Shown: positions 9,161 through 21,654 of the stretch, in pieces
How positions within the stretch are numbered: the stretch's first letter is position 1
Layout of the letters: every line of letters starts with the position of its first letter
Origin: Lunularia cruciata
Taxonomy: Eukaryota; Streptophyta; Marchantiopsida; Lunulariales; Lunulariaceae
DNA length: 64,000 bases
Direction: 5' to 3'
NCBI GenBank assembly: GCA_948567375.1
Contig: OX419755.1
Span: forward strand, 39,127,001-39,191,000
The notes under the pieces: model-generated
Databases searched by the model: none
What the model was told of the DNA's origin: nothing
Seen by the model: the letters and a program-made list of their open reading frames with translations, nothing else
Program-made: the position numbers and the translations under genes

Positions 9161-12100
9161 TCAGGCTGCTTTCAAGTGGAGTCCTGACGCCGTTGGCTCA
9201 TCGGCAAGGACACTCTTGCTACCAGCGAGGCGAGTATAAGACTGAATGAAGCGAGTCTGTGAGACGACAAGAAAAATTATCATGGTCAGAGACAGTTTGT
9301 TCGCAGAAAGTACTACTCGTCAAAGAGCACGAAGTTTGCATGGCAAATTCAAAGTCTCCTGTTGAAGCTGCGATCACATAAAAACATAAGCTTTGAAGCT
9401 CAAAAGCTAAATACATGGCAATTAAATCATAAGCCAAGATCATAAAAAGAATACTGCAAGTAGAAAGTAAAATTAATACAATAAATTCGAAAGCATTCAA
9501 ACTCTCCTGTTTGATTAGCAATGGATGATGAAGATATTAAACAAAAGGAAAGTTATTTCCTCGATAATGATCTAGGTGCATTTCCCAACAAGAATTGAGC
9601 TTATCAAAAATATCTTACCGTTTGGAAAGCCACGAGTGTCCACCAACTTCCGCTTAGACCGATACCAAGCCTGTTCGACAACTGCCACAACAAATAGTCA
9701 GAGAAGTTTGTATTAGAAATCATGAACATGTGTGTGTGGGAGTAAAAGCTAACAGAATAAGTGAAGCCACGAGCTGCAAACGGACTATCTAATGCGTCTG
9801 GCCCCTACTTTTCGCCAATGAAATCCAACTCCCACATTGATCGAGAATCCTAAAGCCAATGCCAAAGCTCCAGGCTACTTGCTAAACATGAATACTCTCT
9901 GCTGACGAGTAGAACAAAAGTTTCCTCTCCACAAACTTCGGTACTCACCAAGAGCAGAAAACTACCGCCAAGGAAGCAAGACGCCATGCTGTACCCAAGG
10001 AATTTTAAATCCCTACCGGCCTGTAGATACAAAAATATGAGATTCTACATTGTCTCAACGCAACCAAGAGCTACCATCTGGTTGAGTCAAAGAGAATGAA
10101 GAACTATGACAGATTTGTTCTGTATGAAGTTGTATAAGATACTTCCATTCACTCGATATACTTCTGTTCGTATTTCTTGTAACCGGCTGGATTTGAACGT
10201 TCAATGCCCTAAGAAATGCTTACCAGCAAGGTACCTTCACACGATAGAGTTGGTGGTGTCATCGCGAGACTGAGGAAGAAGGGAACTGTAACAGCTCTCA
10301 TCTGTTCCGCAAAACAGACGCATGTAAATATTCCCATTCACGAAGATATATCACCCACAACATATGATATCATAAGGATATCACCCACAACAATGATAAG
10401 CAGGGAAGTTCGTCATGGCTGGACTAGTCTCTGCCGCGCCAATTAATTATGAGCCATTCCTACACGCATGATTTTCTACACATGTAATTGAGGAGCTCAA
10501 GTATAATTCTTAAAAGGCACGCAATTCATACCTGACTAATTATAGCAGGATCACGTGTAAATAGTTGAGGGAATAACCAAGGTACTGAAACAGCAATACT
10601 CCCCAAGAACAACCCAGTGATTGCTCCTATTACGATAAGAGTACGGAGCAACTCGCGAGCCTGTGTAATAGCAGTCACATATTCATCAGATTCTGGTGTA
10701 TGGGAGGAGTTTCGTAATATTTCTAGAAGCTGTAAAGCTCTAATCTATCATTAGGCGAATAGCTGACATGAACAAAATGGAGTTTGTAGTTTTCTTATTG
10801 GTACCTGTTTTAAGTTCCGGTTGCTTCCGTAGATAAGAGCAGGCATAAACGACTGGGCAGTTTGAGCTAGAGGCTCTCCCCAGACCGTGCACAGAGAAAA
10901 TATCCCAATCATGACCTGCGAAAATGAGAATATATTTAAAATTATTGCAAGAACGCCTCTATGTTATATCATAATCTAAGTAGCAAAAATTTCATATTGA
11001 ATTTTCGTGTGCAAAACCTTCGACCACTTTCACAGTAGATAAAAGTTTAAGCACATTGGCACGTCGTGTAGTACCTGATGAGCTGCAAGTGTCACGGCAC
11101 CTAGAGAGGTGGCAAGGTAGGTGATCAGAGTGTAAAAGGAAACCTACACATTTGAGACAGAGCACCGTTTCATTAAGAAAGACGAGCATCGGTGCAAATT
11201 CCAAATAAGAAGAAACTTACAAGCGATCCGCTAGTACGTTTATCGACGAAAATGCGTTTTAATAGTATATAATCCAACCGCTTCACCTGATGCCAATCCT
11301 GCCTCGTATGACTATCACAAGTGTACGTTCAACCTACCTTGGAAAGCATTGTGAGGAGAATGGGAGCAGCCAATTTGATTATGTGCACAAAATCATTCCA
11401 AGACGGAATATTGATCGCCAGTGGATTATAGCCTTTATCACCAAGTGCCTTCAACATCAGAATACCTGCAATATACTGCTTGATTGTCCAGAGTCACAAA
11501 CGATCAGTCCAAACCAATCAATATAGATTAACATCCAGTATAAATATTTACTTCTCCTATTAGCAATACAAGGGAGGAGCTACCTCATGCAGTAAGCATT
11601 CTTTGTACGTATGTTATATAATTGACTACCTACTTCAAAGTAAGATAGGTCTAAAGCAAAAGCTTTTGAACATAGTAGCGCACACGCTGCGAGCATCGTG
11701 TGATATTCATCGTAACCTACGCCGCTTACTTACACCTAACACGAAAAAATGCAACTTACCTGTGATGCCATTGTAGCCCAGGCAGCGCCAGCGATTCCAC
11801 AGCCAAGGAAACTACAGAGCACTATGTCCCCAACAAGATTCACAGCACTTGCAATAGCCAGTACTTTTAGAGGTCCCCAAGAATCCCGCATACCTAAACT
11901 GACGAGCGAACGGATATGTTAAGACTTTTTCACAAGAATTGTCCATATTTTCTACCACATCTTAGACGTTCAATGTGAACGTAGACACTATAATTTTAAG
12001 GTTTGTATGAATTGAGCATTACAGGAGGAAGCCGAGCGAAGAAAGTCTACCTGGCACTCTGAGACACCATCCCAACTAGAACTATCGGCCATGCCAACGC

Positions 12101-14548
12101 CCTTATCTGTAACACGGAGAGAAAGATAAGTCATAACTTGCACAATTCGCTTTGAGAATTGGCAAGCCGACTTCTGTCGAGTCCACTTACACTCCCTGAA
12201 GTTATTGGCTGCATGACTCGAACCCATAGTCAGGAATTATAGTGAAGGAAGAAGAAAATGATAATTCCATACTCACCGGGAACTAATGTGGTTATTGGCA
12301 CCTATCAAACGGATACTGTAATCTGTTGGCAGCTACTAGCATGAAGATTATTAAGAGACAATGTCAATCAGTAGTGACTAACAAAAATCAGTATTATGCT
12401 CTACAACATTTTGATCCCACAGTCACAAGCCTTGAGCTGTCTTACCTGAACATAAGTCCGAGCTGCAGGAATGATTGAGTAGTTTTTCACTCCAACAAAT
12501 GCTGCATGAGTAGTACAAACGTTCATTATGATTCCTCCAACGGTGGAGAATTAATATCTTGGAGATCAGCACCTTTTTAACATGCACACTGTAACAGATT
12601 CACGACTCATATGCCGACTATACTCTTATTATTGATCCTTAAGAAAACAATTTAAAAGAACTTATAATACCTTGAAGTAAAGGAGTAGAAAAGAGTTCTG
12701 TAATAAGCAACATGACCACACCGCAGAATAATGAAATAAATAAAAGTCTGGACAGGTGTCCTGCCGCTGCTGCTTCTCCTTCGTCCTACGAGAGTACAGA
12801 TAAAATATTATATACAGTAAGTGGCAGTAGTGGGTAGAATGGTGGCCACAAAAACCGGGTCATTGGCCTGATTGAACAACTGAAGATATACAGGTTCTCT
12901 CATGTAAGCATAATTCCACATCCATTTCTAGACACAATTAATCATGGGAGAAGGTCCAGTTATCTTCCAACCTCATCTAGCAATGGTAATGCATAAAATT
13001 CACCAAGCTGATTGTCCTAGAGGAAATACAGCTTTGACATGTTTAATGAGGACTTCCCATCCGTTCTCCTGTGCACAGACTAATGCAGAATTCGTAGCGG
13101 CTCACAAATATTGATGACTTGAAGATTAGTCTATCTAAATACGATCAAAGGACAGCCTGGGACACTACTTTCACGATGTGCTAGACGGTGTTTACACTGC
13201 AGTATCCCTATTAAAATAAAGCAGCATTTGTCTATCTGATGATGAATTTAACTAAGGTTGGACAACGTGTTCTAACCTTCTGCGCCAAGGCGGTGGCGAT
13301 CATATTCGATGTGGCTATCGAGAGAAACATGAAGACGTAGGTAAGCTGGTCGCAAAGAACTGTACCGGGCCCTGCAATCACTTAGAAGGTCAAAATTGAC
13401 GCGTTGAAGAATTTCTGGGGGAATACAGCAAATATTGCATCACGTATCTTCAAAGGAACCTGCATATTTCTTTCAATGTATCGCTGTGACATATTCCAGT
13501 CCACTGACGTTCTCATTCCCCTTGCCAGAACAACTAAACAGTTTTGCAAGGGAGGTATGTTTCTCAACTACCTCGCTGTTGAACCATATAAGCCACCACC
13601 TGTACTATATGAACATAATTGACACGCGCACACTTCATGGTTCCCGTGTCTATCGTTAAACGGTACAAATCTATGCATATATTTTGAATACAATGAACTA
13701 CTCGAAAGTTAAACCGTGCAATATTGAACCTTACCAAGGGCAGCCAGCTCGAGCGAACTACTCTGGCCAACGACGGCAGTGTCAATGATACTCATCAGCG
13801 GCCCTGAAAGCCAAATTCCAAGTGCGGGTCCGGCAAAGACCAGAATTTCTTTCATCTGGTCAAAGAGGCTCTTGTTTCCGTTCTCCGATCCTAAAAGCGC
13901 TGCTGCTGCTTCTCGATTTTGCATGCTGTCCAGAATTTCCTGATCAAGTTCAACATTCGGAGCTGGAAGTGATGAAGGCGTTGAGTCCTTTGTTCCGACC
14001 CCATTGGCTGACGACAACGTGTTTTCACCAGCCCTGCTTTCCTGAGCGCTCGGCAATGACGAATCCTGTTTCGCATTTCTCCTTGTCTGTATTTCTAGCT
14101 CCGTGTCTTCAAAGTTGCGTATGACTTCAATCCCTGAATCAGTATAGAAACCCTCCCTGCCTGACCCGGGAGAAGTAATGGTTGAAGTGTCAAAGGCCGT
14201 ATCAGCTGAACTTTCTACCCTAAAGTCGTTGTAAGGATTTGGAGAGCTCTCAACGAAATCGGACTCGGAGCAAGAAATTCGACCGTTCTTCCTTCCTCCA
14301 TACTCTCTAAGAGAAGTCTTAAGGCACTGCCGCGTCGAGTAGACAATGGCAGGGCAATTGTGAACTCTCTGTAATGCACCTCTGGAATTGAGCGAGGAAT
14401 TCACAAGAAGTTGATTACACGACTGCTTAGACGCGCTAACAGGATGTCTGGCACTTCTTCTCCTATGTACTGCGCCTATCTTCATAACCTCACTTAAATC
14501 ATTTGCAACTATTGGCGAATGAAGCAGCTGAGCTGCTCCACCTCCCAT
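9161..14548 (-). CDS. MATE-family transporter, chloroplast EDS5/DTX46/47-like (14 exons)
   Basis: Exons on the minus strand: 14548-13735, 13371-13277, 12785-12671, 12501-12446, 12106-12051, 11898-11760, 11478-11338, 11143-11075, 10915-10805, 10729-10532, 10301-10224, 10020-9949, 9681-9619, 9241-9161. All introns are GT-AG, the phases join, and the 2088 nt give 695 residues ending in TGA. After about 235 N-terminal residues, basic and Ser-rich at first (plastid transit-like) and then acidic, the MatE domain starts with [19 protein letters not shown]. It continues through [72 protein letters not shown] and CEGTLLAGRDLKF. These are signatures of the plastid-envelope MATE group that includes Arabidopsis EDS5 (salicylate-pathway export). 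The substrate here is unknown. EDS5-group proteins are shorter (about 540 residues), mostly because of this N-terminus. A second in-frame ATG 21 codons in could be the true start. Confidence 0.9.
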
Positions 14549-16635
14549 TAGATTTTGCCGAGATACACAATTGGGTAGGTTGGCCCAACAGCTTATCCCT
14601 CACAGTTAAGACGTCTAAACTCGAAAAAGGCTGACTGCAGTTAGACACTGGCCTCTGCTAAGCGACCGGACGTCCAGTCTTCGAGACGAGGAGAGAGAAT
14701 TTGAAAGTGAAGGTAAGCAAAATACGACGAAGGTGAAGACAATGAATTCTAATCTCGACGATCTCAGGATTTTGGGGAAAGGAGCCTTAACGAAAGGAGA
14801 TTATGGAGCGGGACGATCGGTGTGAAAGATGAGAGATGCAACGATCTCTCTAGCAACGAGAAACGACAGTTGCTGGCTTATTTGTGGTGATTATCTAGGA
14901 GAGGGGCCTATGCGGACACGTGACTAGCTGTAAACTCATGTAATTGTCTGCCACCTGCAGCAGTAACACAAAAGGCGTGTTTTACCCCCAAGCGCAACTC
15001 TCCGCAGATTTTTATGAGCCATACAGTATAGGCCTAACTCTACTACGTAGCGTCCACTTTCTCTCTATGTCCAACCCAAGGTAGAGAAGCGAGGAGCGCT
15101 CTTACTCGCACTGGAAAGGAAACCAAAGCGCGAAACACTTATGAAAGCGACAACACATGATACTACCCGACAGGTATAAACACCGTAGACTCGGGGCGGC
15201 CAAACTAGACCAAGTGATTAATCTACAAGTCAGGACCATTCATGCGGTGGTCGATCGCTCACGTTGCAGATTAGGCGCAGTAGGCACGAGAAAATGTATT
15301 GATTATTTCTCCTGGAATCTAGACATGTGGTCATCCGGTACCTGTGACAGCATTATTCTCAGAGAAGACCTTGATATCCGTGATCACCGTTAAAGCCTGA
15401 CTCCACATGTTTACTTCATAGCTCGGCCCGTCGTGAATCTGTCACGTTGTTACTGCGAACATTTCTACCTCATTCTGCTTGAAGAAATGAGACAGAAAAG
15501 CAACGCTTACGGTTGTGAGCGTTGCTTTGTTTCAACCGCGAGTACATTATTGGTGTCCCTACTACTAGTGATTTCCACAGCATATGCAAGTGCAGCTACG
15601 AACCACCGACTATTAGTAACTTAGCAGCTTGGTAAATTACGATCGCAGTCAATTTGCTGGACAAGAGGCTTAAAGGTCAAACTCTGAAGTTTTAGAGTGA
15701 TATACAGCAGACACGACCTAAGTACCAGAACACGCCAACCTTGGAGCTTGGAGATTGACCGCTTTGTCATTTGAAGAGGCAATGCCGTGTACCTCCTCGT
15801 TCCATACCGGTACGTTAAAGTGCAGGACGACCAGCAAGTGAATCTTTTGTCACTTTGAACCCTGAGGATTAACCTGTTACTTCCTGCATCATAATGTGTG
15901 ATCCCTGATCACTGATCAGGCACAAAGTTTCATGGAGCTCCTTCCATGTGGGTTCCACAGTGGAGATGCACAACCGTCGAGCTGGCTATTACTGGCACAT
16001 ATTCTCGGATGATGACAATGTTGCAAACGACTCAATTTTAGTTTTTAAATCGTCTCATGTCTGTCAGTTTTGTACGCGACACATGTTGAATATCAACACA
16101 CAACGAACTATAGCTACAGGTATCTTGATTGTCGGAATTCAATGATAGGCACTTATTAGTATGTCTGCTTGTGGTTACTCGAATTCCAGACTCGATGAAG
16201 GGCAGATGCTCGTGCTTCAACCTAGAAAGATAGACAACGCGTTCTTCTTGTGTAAAGCCAGGTGACATGCTTGCAGATGTATGCTCCCATGTCGGAATGT
16301 CAATATCTAGTTTCATCTCTGTCACAAATGACCAAGAAACTGCTGTGTATTCTTAGAGTGATTTTGACTGTATTGGTCATTTTTTCTGAGCCGATTCTCT
16401 GCTGTTGGCGCTATGACAGCCCTAGATAATGTGCTACTACGTCCATAATCAGCGAAAATGCCATTACAAATGCAGGGTAAGTTGGTATCAGTATTCACCT
16501 CAGGGCCGGTGCCACTGACAGAAAGACGAGCTGAGAAAGGGATCTCTCCGTGCAACCTTTGAGTGCCTGCATCTGATCATGATTGTGACCTAGTTGATTC
16601 TACCTGTCACGCCATTTCATATTGGGGATACCCCG
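14549..16635. other. MATE gene promoter and upstream intergenic region
   Basis: The sequence immediately upstream of the ATG at 14548 should hold the 5' UTR and promoter on the minus strand. Base composition is more balanced than in the A+T-rich repeats around it. Short frames (for example 15157-15393 and 16038-16325) show no conserved motif and no consistent coding signal. Confidence 0.5.
14917..14922. promoter_or_regulatory. G-box CACGTG upstream of the MATE gene
   Basis: A palindromic CACGTG within GACACGTGAC lies about 370 bp upstream of the start codon. This core is bound by plant bZIP and bHLH factors, including ABA- and light-response factors. A six-base match is weak evidence; its position in the likely promoter is the only support. 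Confidence 0.35.
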
Positions 16636-16649
16636 TCTAAAATAGCCAT

Positions 16650-16735
16650 GGGGCTTAGCCCCATGTTACCTTTTTGTCTCTCCCTTGTACGGCTTGATGG
16701 GGTCTTCCCATCCTTCTTTTTTCCTACGCGGTCAC
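16650..16735 (+). repeat. Dispersed repeat copy, near-identical to 7323-7390
   Basis: From the hairpin-like GGGGCTTAGCCCC (16650-16662) to the ccttc at 16716 this stretch is identical to 7323-7390 except for one T in a poly-T run. It then diverges into tcctacgcggtcacc. A direct repeat of cgtctaaaata occurs just before (about 16635) and just after (about 16743) the copy. That could be a target duplication or part of the adjacent 47-bp repeats. Confidence 0.8.
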
Positions 16736-16775
16736 CTTCTACGTCTAAAATATCCTCACTATCTCGTATTTAGAT

Positions 16776-16914
16776 AGAAAGTCTAAAAGATGTTCACGAC
16801 GCTTTGAGGCGTGTTGTTAGAGAGAAAGTCTAAAATATGTTCTCGGCGCTTTGAAGCGTGTTGACAGATAGAAAGTCTAAAATATATTCACGACGCTTTG
16901 AAGCGTGTTGTTAC
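16776..16914. repeat. 47-bp tandem repeat x3 with internal hairpin
   Basis: Units starting with agaaagtctaaaa occur at 16776, 16823 and 16870. Each contains gacgctttgaagcgtg or a one-base variant, in which ACGCTT and AAGCGT are inverted arms around two bases. The first unit has one arm base changed (gaggcg). Confidence 0.8.
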
Positions 16915-17611
16915 GAGTACCCAATGTTTGAAATCGCCTGCAGCAAGAGCTAAGCAGCATCTCATCATCATATTCCCCCTCCCAATATCATATCATTCTC
17001 ATCACCAGTGCAAAACTAATAGGATGCTATTTTTCTTTGTTATCCCCATTGGATAGTCTCGCGGTCGTCGTAGAGTTTGTCCTTCTTCTTTGGGTCTTGT
17101 GCTAGTTCTTTCCTTTTGTACTTTCTTAGTGTTTTGTGTTTCTTCATCTTTTTCCTCAGCGTATATTACTTGGTCTCAACACTCGGTCACGTCAACATTT
17201 GAAGAACGTTTGAGAACATTTGAAAACATCAACATTTGAAACACCAACATTTGAACACATCAACATTTGAAAAACGTTTGATGACATGATCATTGATTCC
17301 GAACAACCGCATGAGATCCACGACCTTTCGGTCTTCAGCAGTGTTGGATGCTCATCCTTCTCGTAGCGATAGCCTGTCTGGTCCCCGATTCAATACTTGC
17401 ATCCTAAACCACTGCAATGGGTTACTGGTAAGCGATTTCTCATTTTTCTCACTCTGACGGCTCAAATTTAGATGTAACAAAAGTATAAGTAAGTTGCAGC
17501 TAGATGCTATCGTAACCAGACTTTCATGTAGACAACATTCGTGCACAATCGATATTGATGATAATCTCCTCCTCAATGGTCAATTCATATGGACCAAAGG
17601 CGGACTTCTAG
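16915..17611. other. Non-coding stretch
   Basis: No gene recognised. A short local repetition of 'acatttgaa' phrases (about 17195-17285: gtcaacatttgaagaacg, catcaacatttgaaacac and similar) is visible but too short to classify. Confidence 0.4.
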
Positions 17612-17893
17612 GTTCTTCAAAAGATTGAATACTATTCCGTAGCATTTCGCACTTGTGACAAGGATCCCAACATAGAACTCTACACAAGCCTCTACTACGA
17701 CAACAAAGGAAGGAACTATCGATGTTTACACTTTCTCGTGATGTTCGGAGTGAACTTCCACGACAAGCTCTTTACAGTGTACATATACGAGAAAATCAGC
17801 TTGAGTTTAACGATAGGCAAAACTCCTCGCAAGGTATACCTAGAGGGCACTCACACGGCGGAAGGAAGAAGTAAGAGAAACCATGTATTATAA
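17612..17893 (+). pseudogene. Unrecognised coding-like remnant (93 codons, no start)
   Basis: After an in-frame TAG at 17609, a plus frame stays open to a TAA at 17891. Its product is rich in aromatic and charged residues (IEYYSVAFRTCDKDPNIELY, then a CLHFLVMFGVNFHDKLF block). An ATG at 17576 is in the same frame upstream of the TAG. The local base composition is less A+T-rich than the flanks. I do not recognise the family. It could be a broken exon or chance. Confidence 0.3.
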
Positions 17894-20800
17894 TATTTAT
17901 CTAGATATCACAAAAAGGAATGGATTTCGGTAGAAGTGAACATAAAATACTCTTGTTCCGTCTGGAAATAAACGCTTTCACAGTCTATGGATTCATCTGG
18001 ATTTAAAGTTCATACAAAAGTCATAAATATTCTCTAAGGTTATACAGAAATCTCTGCCCTGTGATAGCCGTTGTCAAATGTGATCATAAAGGGAGAATGA
18101 AGAGATGATATTACGTTTAGACATTTCGTTGAGCGAACAACTTGAGCCTAGAAAAGCAATCCAGCTCCGGCGAAACTCTCCATTCGAACTTTAAAGGAAA
18201 AAGCTATTTGTAGGCGAGCTTCTTATCATATTTGGAGACAGGTTTCTCTCTCAATGCAAGTAAGTCATGAGTTGTGAGGCCCAAAGCTTCCTTTTGAGCC
18301 TCATTAAGTAATCGTGGATGTTGAAGTTGTAGAAAGGTACTGAAGCTCCTCTCTTCTTTGTGTCGATGATCCTTTATATGAGGGGCTAACTTTGGAGTTC
18401 AATAAGCAACTTGCAGTAAAGTGCAGAAGTTGACTTTCCTACCTTATCGTATAAATTTATTATGGACTATGCGAAACAACTTTATTGCATGTGCAATCTG
18501 CATGAGGACCAGAATGGCTATCCAATTTATATTCCATATGTTTAAGTGGGAAGTTCTCACTGTTTTATATCATTAGACAGTGAAAAAAATTAACATATAT
18601 CACTACACGTTAATCCGTGCGACGTATTAAGGGAACCATAGTCTTCTAAATTTAATGCAAGGCTTAACCTTGAAGGGACTTCGAACTCAATCACATGTGA
18701 AGACCACACTAGAGGTAGCCCACTTTTTTAGGGATTATTGAGTGTATGGACGGGAGTTAACAAATGAGAATGTGATGTAGCTGACCATTGGTCTTTGATC
18801 TTGGTTGGACTCCACGAGTGTGGACTTCACTGTGGACTTATCTAAATCTGACATCTCGGCAATGTGGAATGTAGCAAAATTCTTGATCTAGTTAATTTCT
18901 GATTGTTACGAAAGTAATGTATGTACATCGATCACTCACTATGAGGATATATATGAGAAGCTATGGAAAGGGATAGAAGTAAAACAAGTAATGAGAGATT
19001 TACTCTTTCACTAACTTACAAGACATCTTGATGTAGTTATCCATTTGTCACCTGAAAAAGAAGATTGTGGAAATTCAGAGTAGAATTGTTTTGATCAACA
19101 TTGCGTATAGTACCCTTGCGAGCCAGATATTTAGTTGCTAGATTGTATCCAAATGTTTTCATTCAAGTCTATACAATCGAAGAGAGTAGCTCATGCTTGA
19201 GGTTATAATAAGTACACGATATTATGTGTCTTGTAAGCTCTGACATTTGTTCACACAAAACATATCGTGCAGACAAATCTTTTAGTTGTAACAATGTTTT
19301 TTTTTGTAATCTGGATATTTGACCAAAAAAAACTAGTCGTGATACTTAAGATTCACCTTTTGGTCATTTTTGGTGTCCTTCTGACAATATCATTAGTTAT
19401 AGAGTCAGATTTTCATGTACAGAACAATTTATAAAATGCGAACTGTTAGTATGAGCGTTCACCCTCTCAATTGCATACACTCGTAAATAGGACGTGGTGT
19501 CGATTATCTGAGTTCTTTTCAAATATTATACATTCATTTATGAGAACTGGGCCATATTACCGGATAGGATTCTTAAGGAATATTAAGACCTACTACCAAT
19601 AGCAATAAAAACTTTTCAATTTATAGTACTGTTGAAAGAAAGTTGAACTTGTGGAGATTTCCCTACGAGTTGTTTATATAGCTCGTTCATTCCCAACTAT
19701 CATGATGCTGTGTAGGTGGTAAAATTTGGAGAATCTTCCAGTTTTGTACTGGGGCAGTCATCCGGCACTACTTTAGACGACAACTGCCAATATGAACAGA
19801 AAAAGAAAAAGAAAAAAAGGAGGCTTTTATGAAATACGAGAACATGAGATGTGAAAAGTGTAGAAGATCTCATCCAGCCCTAAAAAGAAATAATTGAAAT
19901 TAACGGAAGTCAACATAACCAAATACATTAAGCGGCGGAGTGTATAAGCAATTCCTTAATGTCTGAAATCAAAGTTAATACGTTCAATCCAAATATGTTA
20001 AGTGGGTGGAATCTTGACTTACATAATCATCAATTTGAAAGGCAAAACTAAAATTTGAATAAAAAGAAAAGGCAGTTAAACAAGCTTACTATAGTGATAA
20101 ACATAAAAATAAAATAAAATAATTAGTACAATGATGATGATTCATTTTACACTCAATGAATCTATCGAATGACTCAACTTATATGCACTTCACATTGGAT
20201 GTTTCATTTCATCCGCGATCAAAAGAATAAGTATCATATTTGTCTAATATCAAAAGAATGAACATAGACATACATCATGGGGTTTCAGTTAGGGGTTTCT
20301 CAGTACCCGTTAAAATAACTGAAACCCACTGATGTTATGGTGTAATGGGGGGTTTCAGACTCTAAAATTTCCAAATTTTCCGGGCAGTCTGTATAGATCC
20401 GTACAAATTTTTAAGGGTACCCATAAAAGTATATCTCCGAAAAATGAACGGCCTCGTAAAATGATTTATTGGTGTTGAAAAGTACTTTACGAGTGGGAGG
20501 TGTTTAAATTTCATTGTTACATGCATGTAATGAGGGACGACTTATCATTAATTAAATGTTAATATCAATTAAACATATCATGCCATGTGGAAATGTTAAA
20601 AAATTGTAGCGCGTCAAGTGGTTCCAAAATCTTCCCCCTTGCATTGCACATTGTCTTGTCAAGACTGTTTGTTAAATGGGATTGCTTTCTTTGAGGGGAT
20701 GAATAAACATGCCGCAAATGCCCGATAAATCCCGACACTAGCTAGTTATACTCGCATGCAAACTGAAATCACGGGATTTCTCCACAGTCAAATTGTAAGT

Positions 20801-20913
20801 ATTATGGATCATTTTCAACCCCCCACTCCATGCCTCAAGTCATTGAGTAACTAAGACCAAGAAGCCATTCCACATTTGCTCCCACTCTCAGATTTCAAGA
20901 CCCCCTTGAGAAA
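17894..20913. other. Long A+T-rich stretch without recognised genes
   Basis: I read both strands and found no motif, no long frame and no tRNA-like structure. An (A/G)-rich low-complexity run lies at about 19798-19820. One clear inverted repeat is listed separately. Confidence 0.5.
20280..20327. repeat. 12-bp perfect inverted repeat (hairpin)
   Basis: GGGTTTCAGTTA at 20280-20291 is the exact reverse complement of TAACTGAAACCC at 20316-20327, with a 24-base loop. A further gggtttcag occurs at about 20350. The function is unknown. Confidence 0.7.
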
Positions 20914-21654
20914 ATGGTTGCTTGCCTTCCCGTTTCAACCATCACTAGCAAAGGAACAAAGGCTACCGTGGCTTCCCTTCCCATTACAATCACAAACAAA
21001 GCACCAAAGAGTGACAAAGATAGATTTAGAATGATTCCTTACCATTTTGCACAGATATTGGATTATTTAGATGATCCCTAGCATTTCAGCCAAATGTATA
21101 GGGGGAATAGTAAGAAACCTATGCAAAAGAGCACCGCATTTTATAACATGTGCACTTACCTTGTGCAACACGGGAAAGGATTTCCATCTTTTATGAATGG
21201 TAAAAAACTATACATGAAATATGCTCGCTACATGAAATCCTACAAGGATGCTAGAGATTGGAAGTAAACCCACACAAGGGAGAGTGTTACCACAAAGGAG
21301 TTGAAGAGAAGATGGAGAACAAAAGAAGACAAACTAAATCATCTTTGTACACATTTTGATAAGATGGATTCAATGTTTGGTAGCCAAGAAAATATCTCTC
21401 CTCCTACCATGGTGAGTATTGGTGTTAATACCAAAGAATAGGTTTGAATCTTGGACAGAACATGTGTTGTCATTGAGGAGGAAGAATTAGGAGATTCTCC
21501 ATTAGATTCAATTCCAATTTCCTTTATTGTACACAAGGGCAATTTTAAGCTTCTTATAATATGTTCAATGAAAGGTAGAAATGTTAATTTAGTGGACCAA
21601 AATATGAGTATGGTGAATCAGGAGGATTGGAACATGAGGATGACAATTTCTTGA
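20914..21654 (+). pseudogene. SANT/trihelix-like protein remnant
   Basis: A single plus frame runs from an ATG at 20914 to 21654, broken by four stops (TAG 21079, TAA 21265, TAG 21439, TGA 21445). It encodes HFAQILDYLDDP, FSQMYRGNSKKPMQKS, YMKYARYMKSYKDARDWK, KELKRRWRTKEDKLNHLC and FDKMDSMFGSQENISPP. The spacing of aromatic residues and the KARDW...KR...LCxxFDxMDxMFG pattern resemble plant SANT/trihelix-like proteins that occur as stand-alone genes or as partners of PIF/Harbinger transposases. The first stop probably replaced a tryptophan codon. The family call rests on pattern recall only. Confidence 0.4.

Noticed and set aside
9219-9521. A 100-codon minus frame with a hydrophobic stretch at the MATE 3' end
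   Set aside because: It reads through intron 13 into exon 14 in a frame different from the spliced one. The hydrophobic run is intronic.
15157-16555. Several 60-95 codon frames upstream of the MATE gene
   Set aside because: No conserved motif, no splice-compatible chain and no similarity to each other. They are consistent with chance frames in promoter or intergenic DNA.
8195-16735. The whole MATE region as a single transposon with TIRs (gene capture)
   Set aside because: The two flanking repeat copies diverge at their outer edges, one being near-identical to 7323-7390 and the other resembling later units, so they are independent copies.
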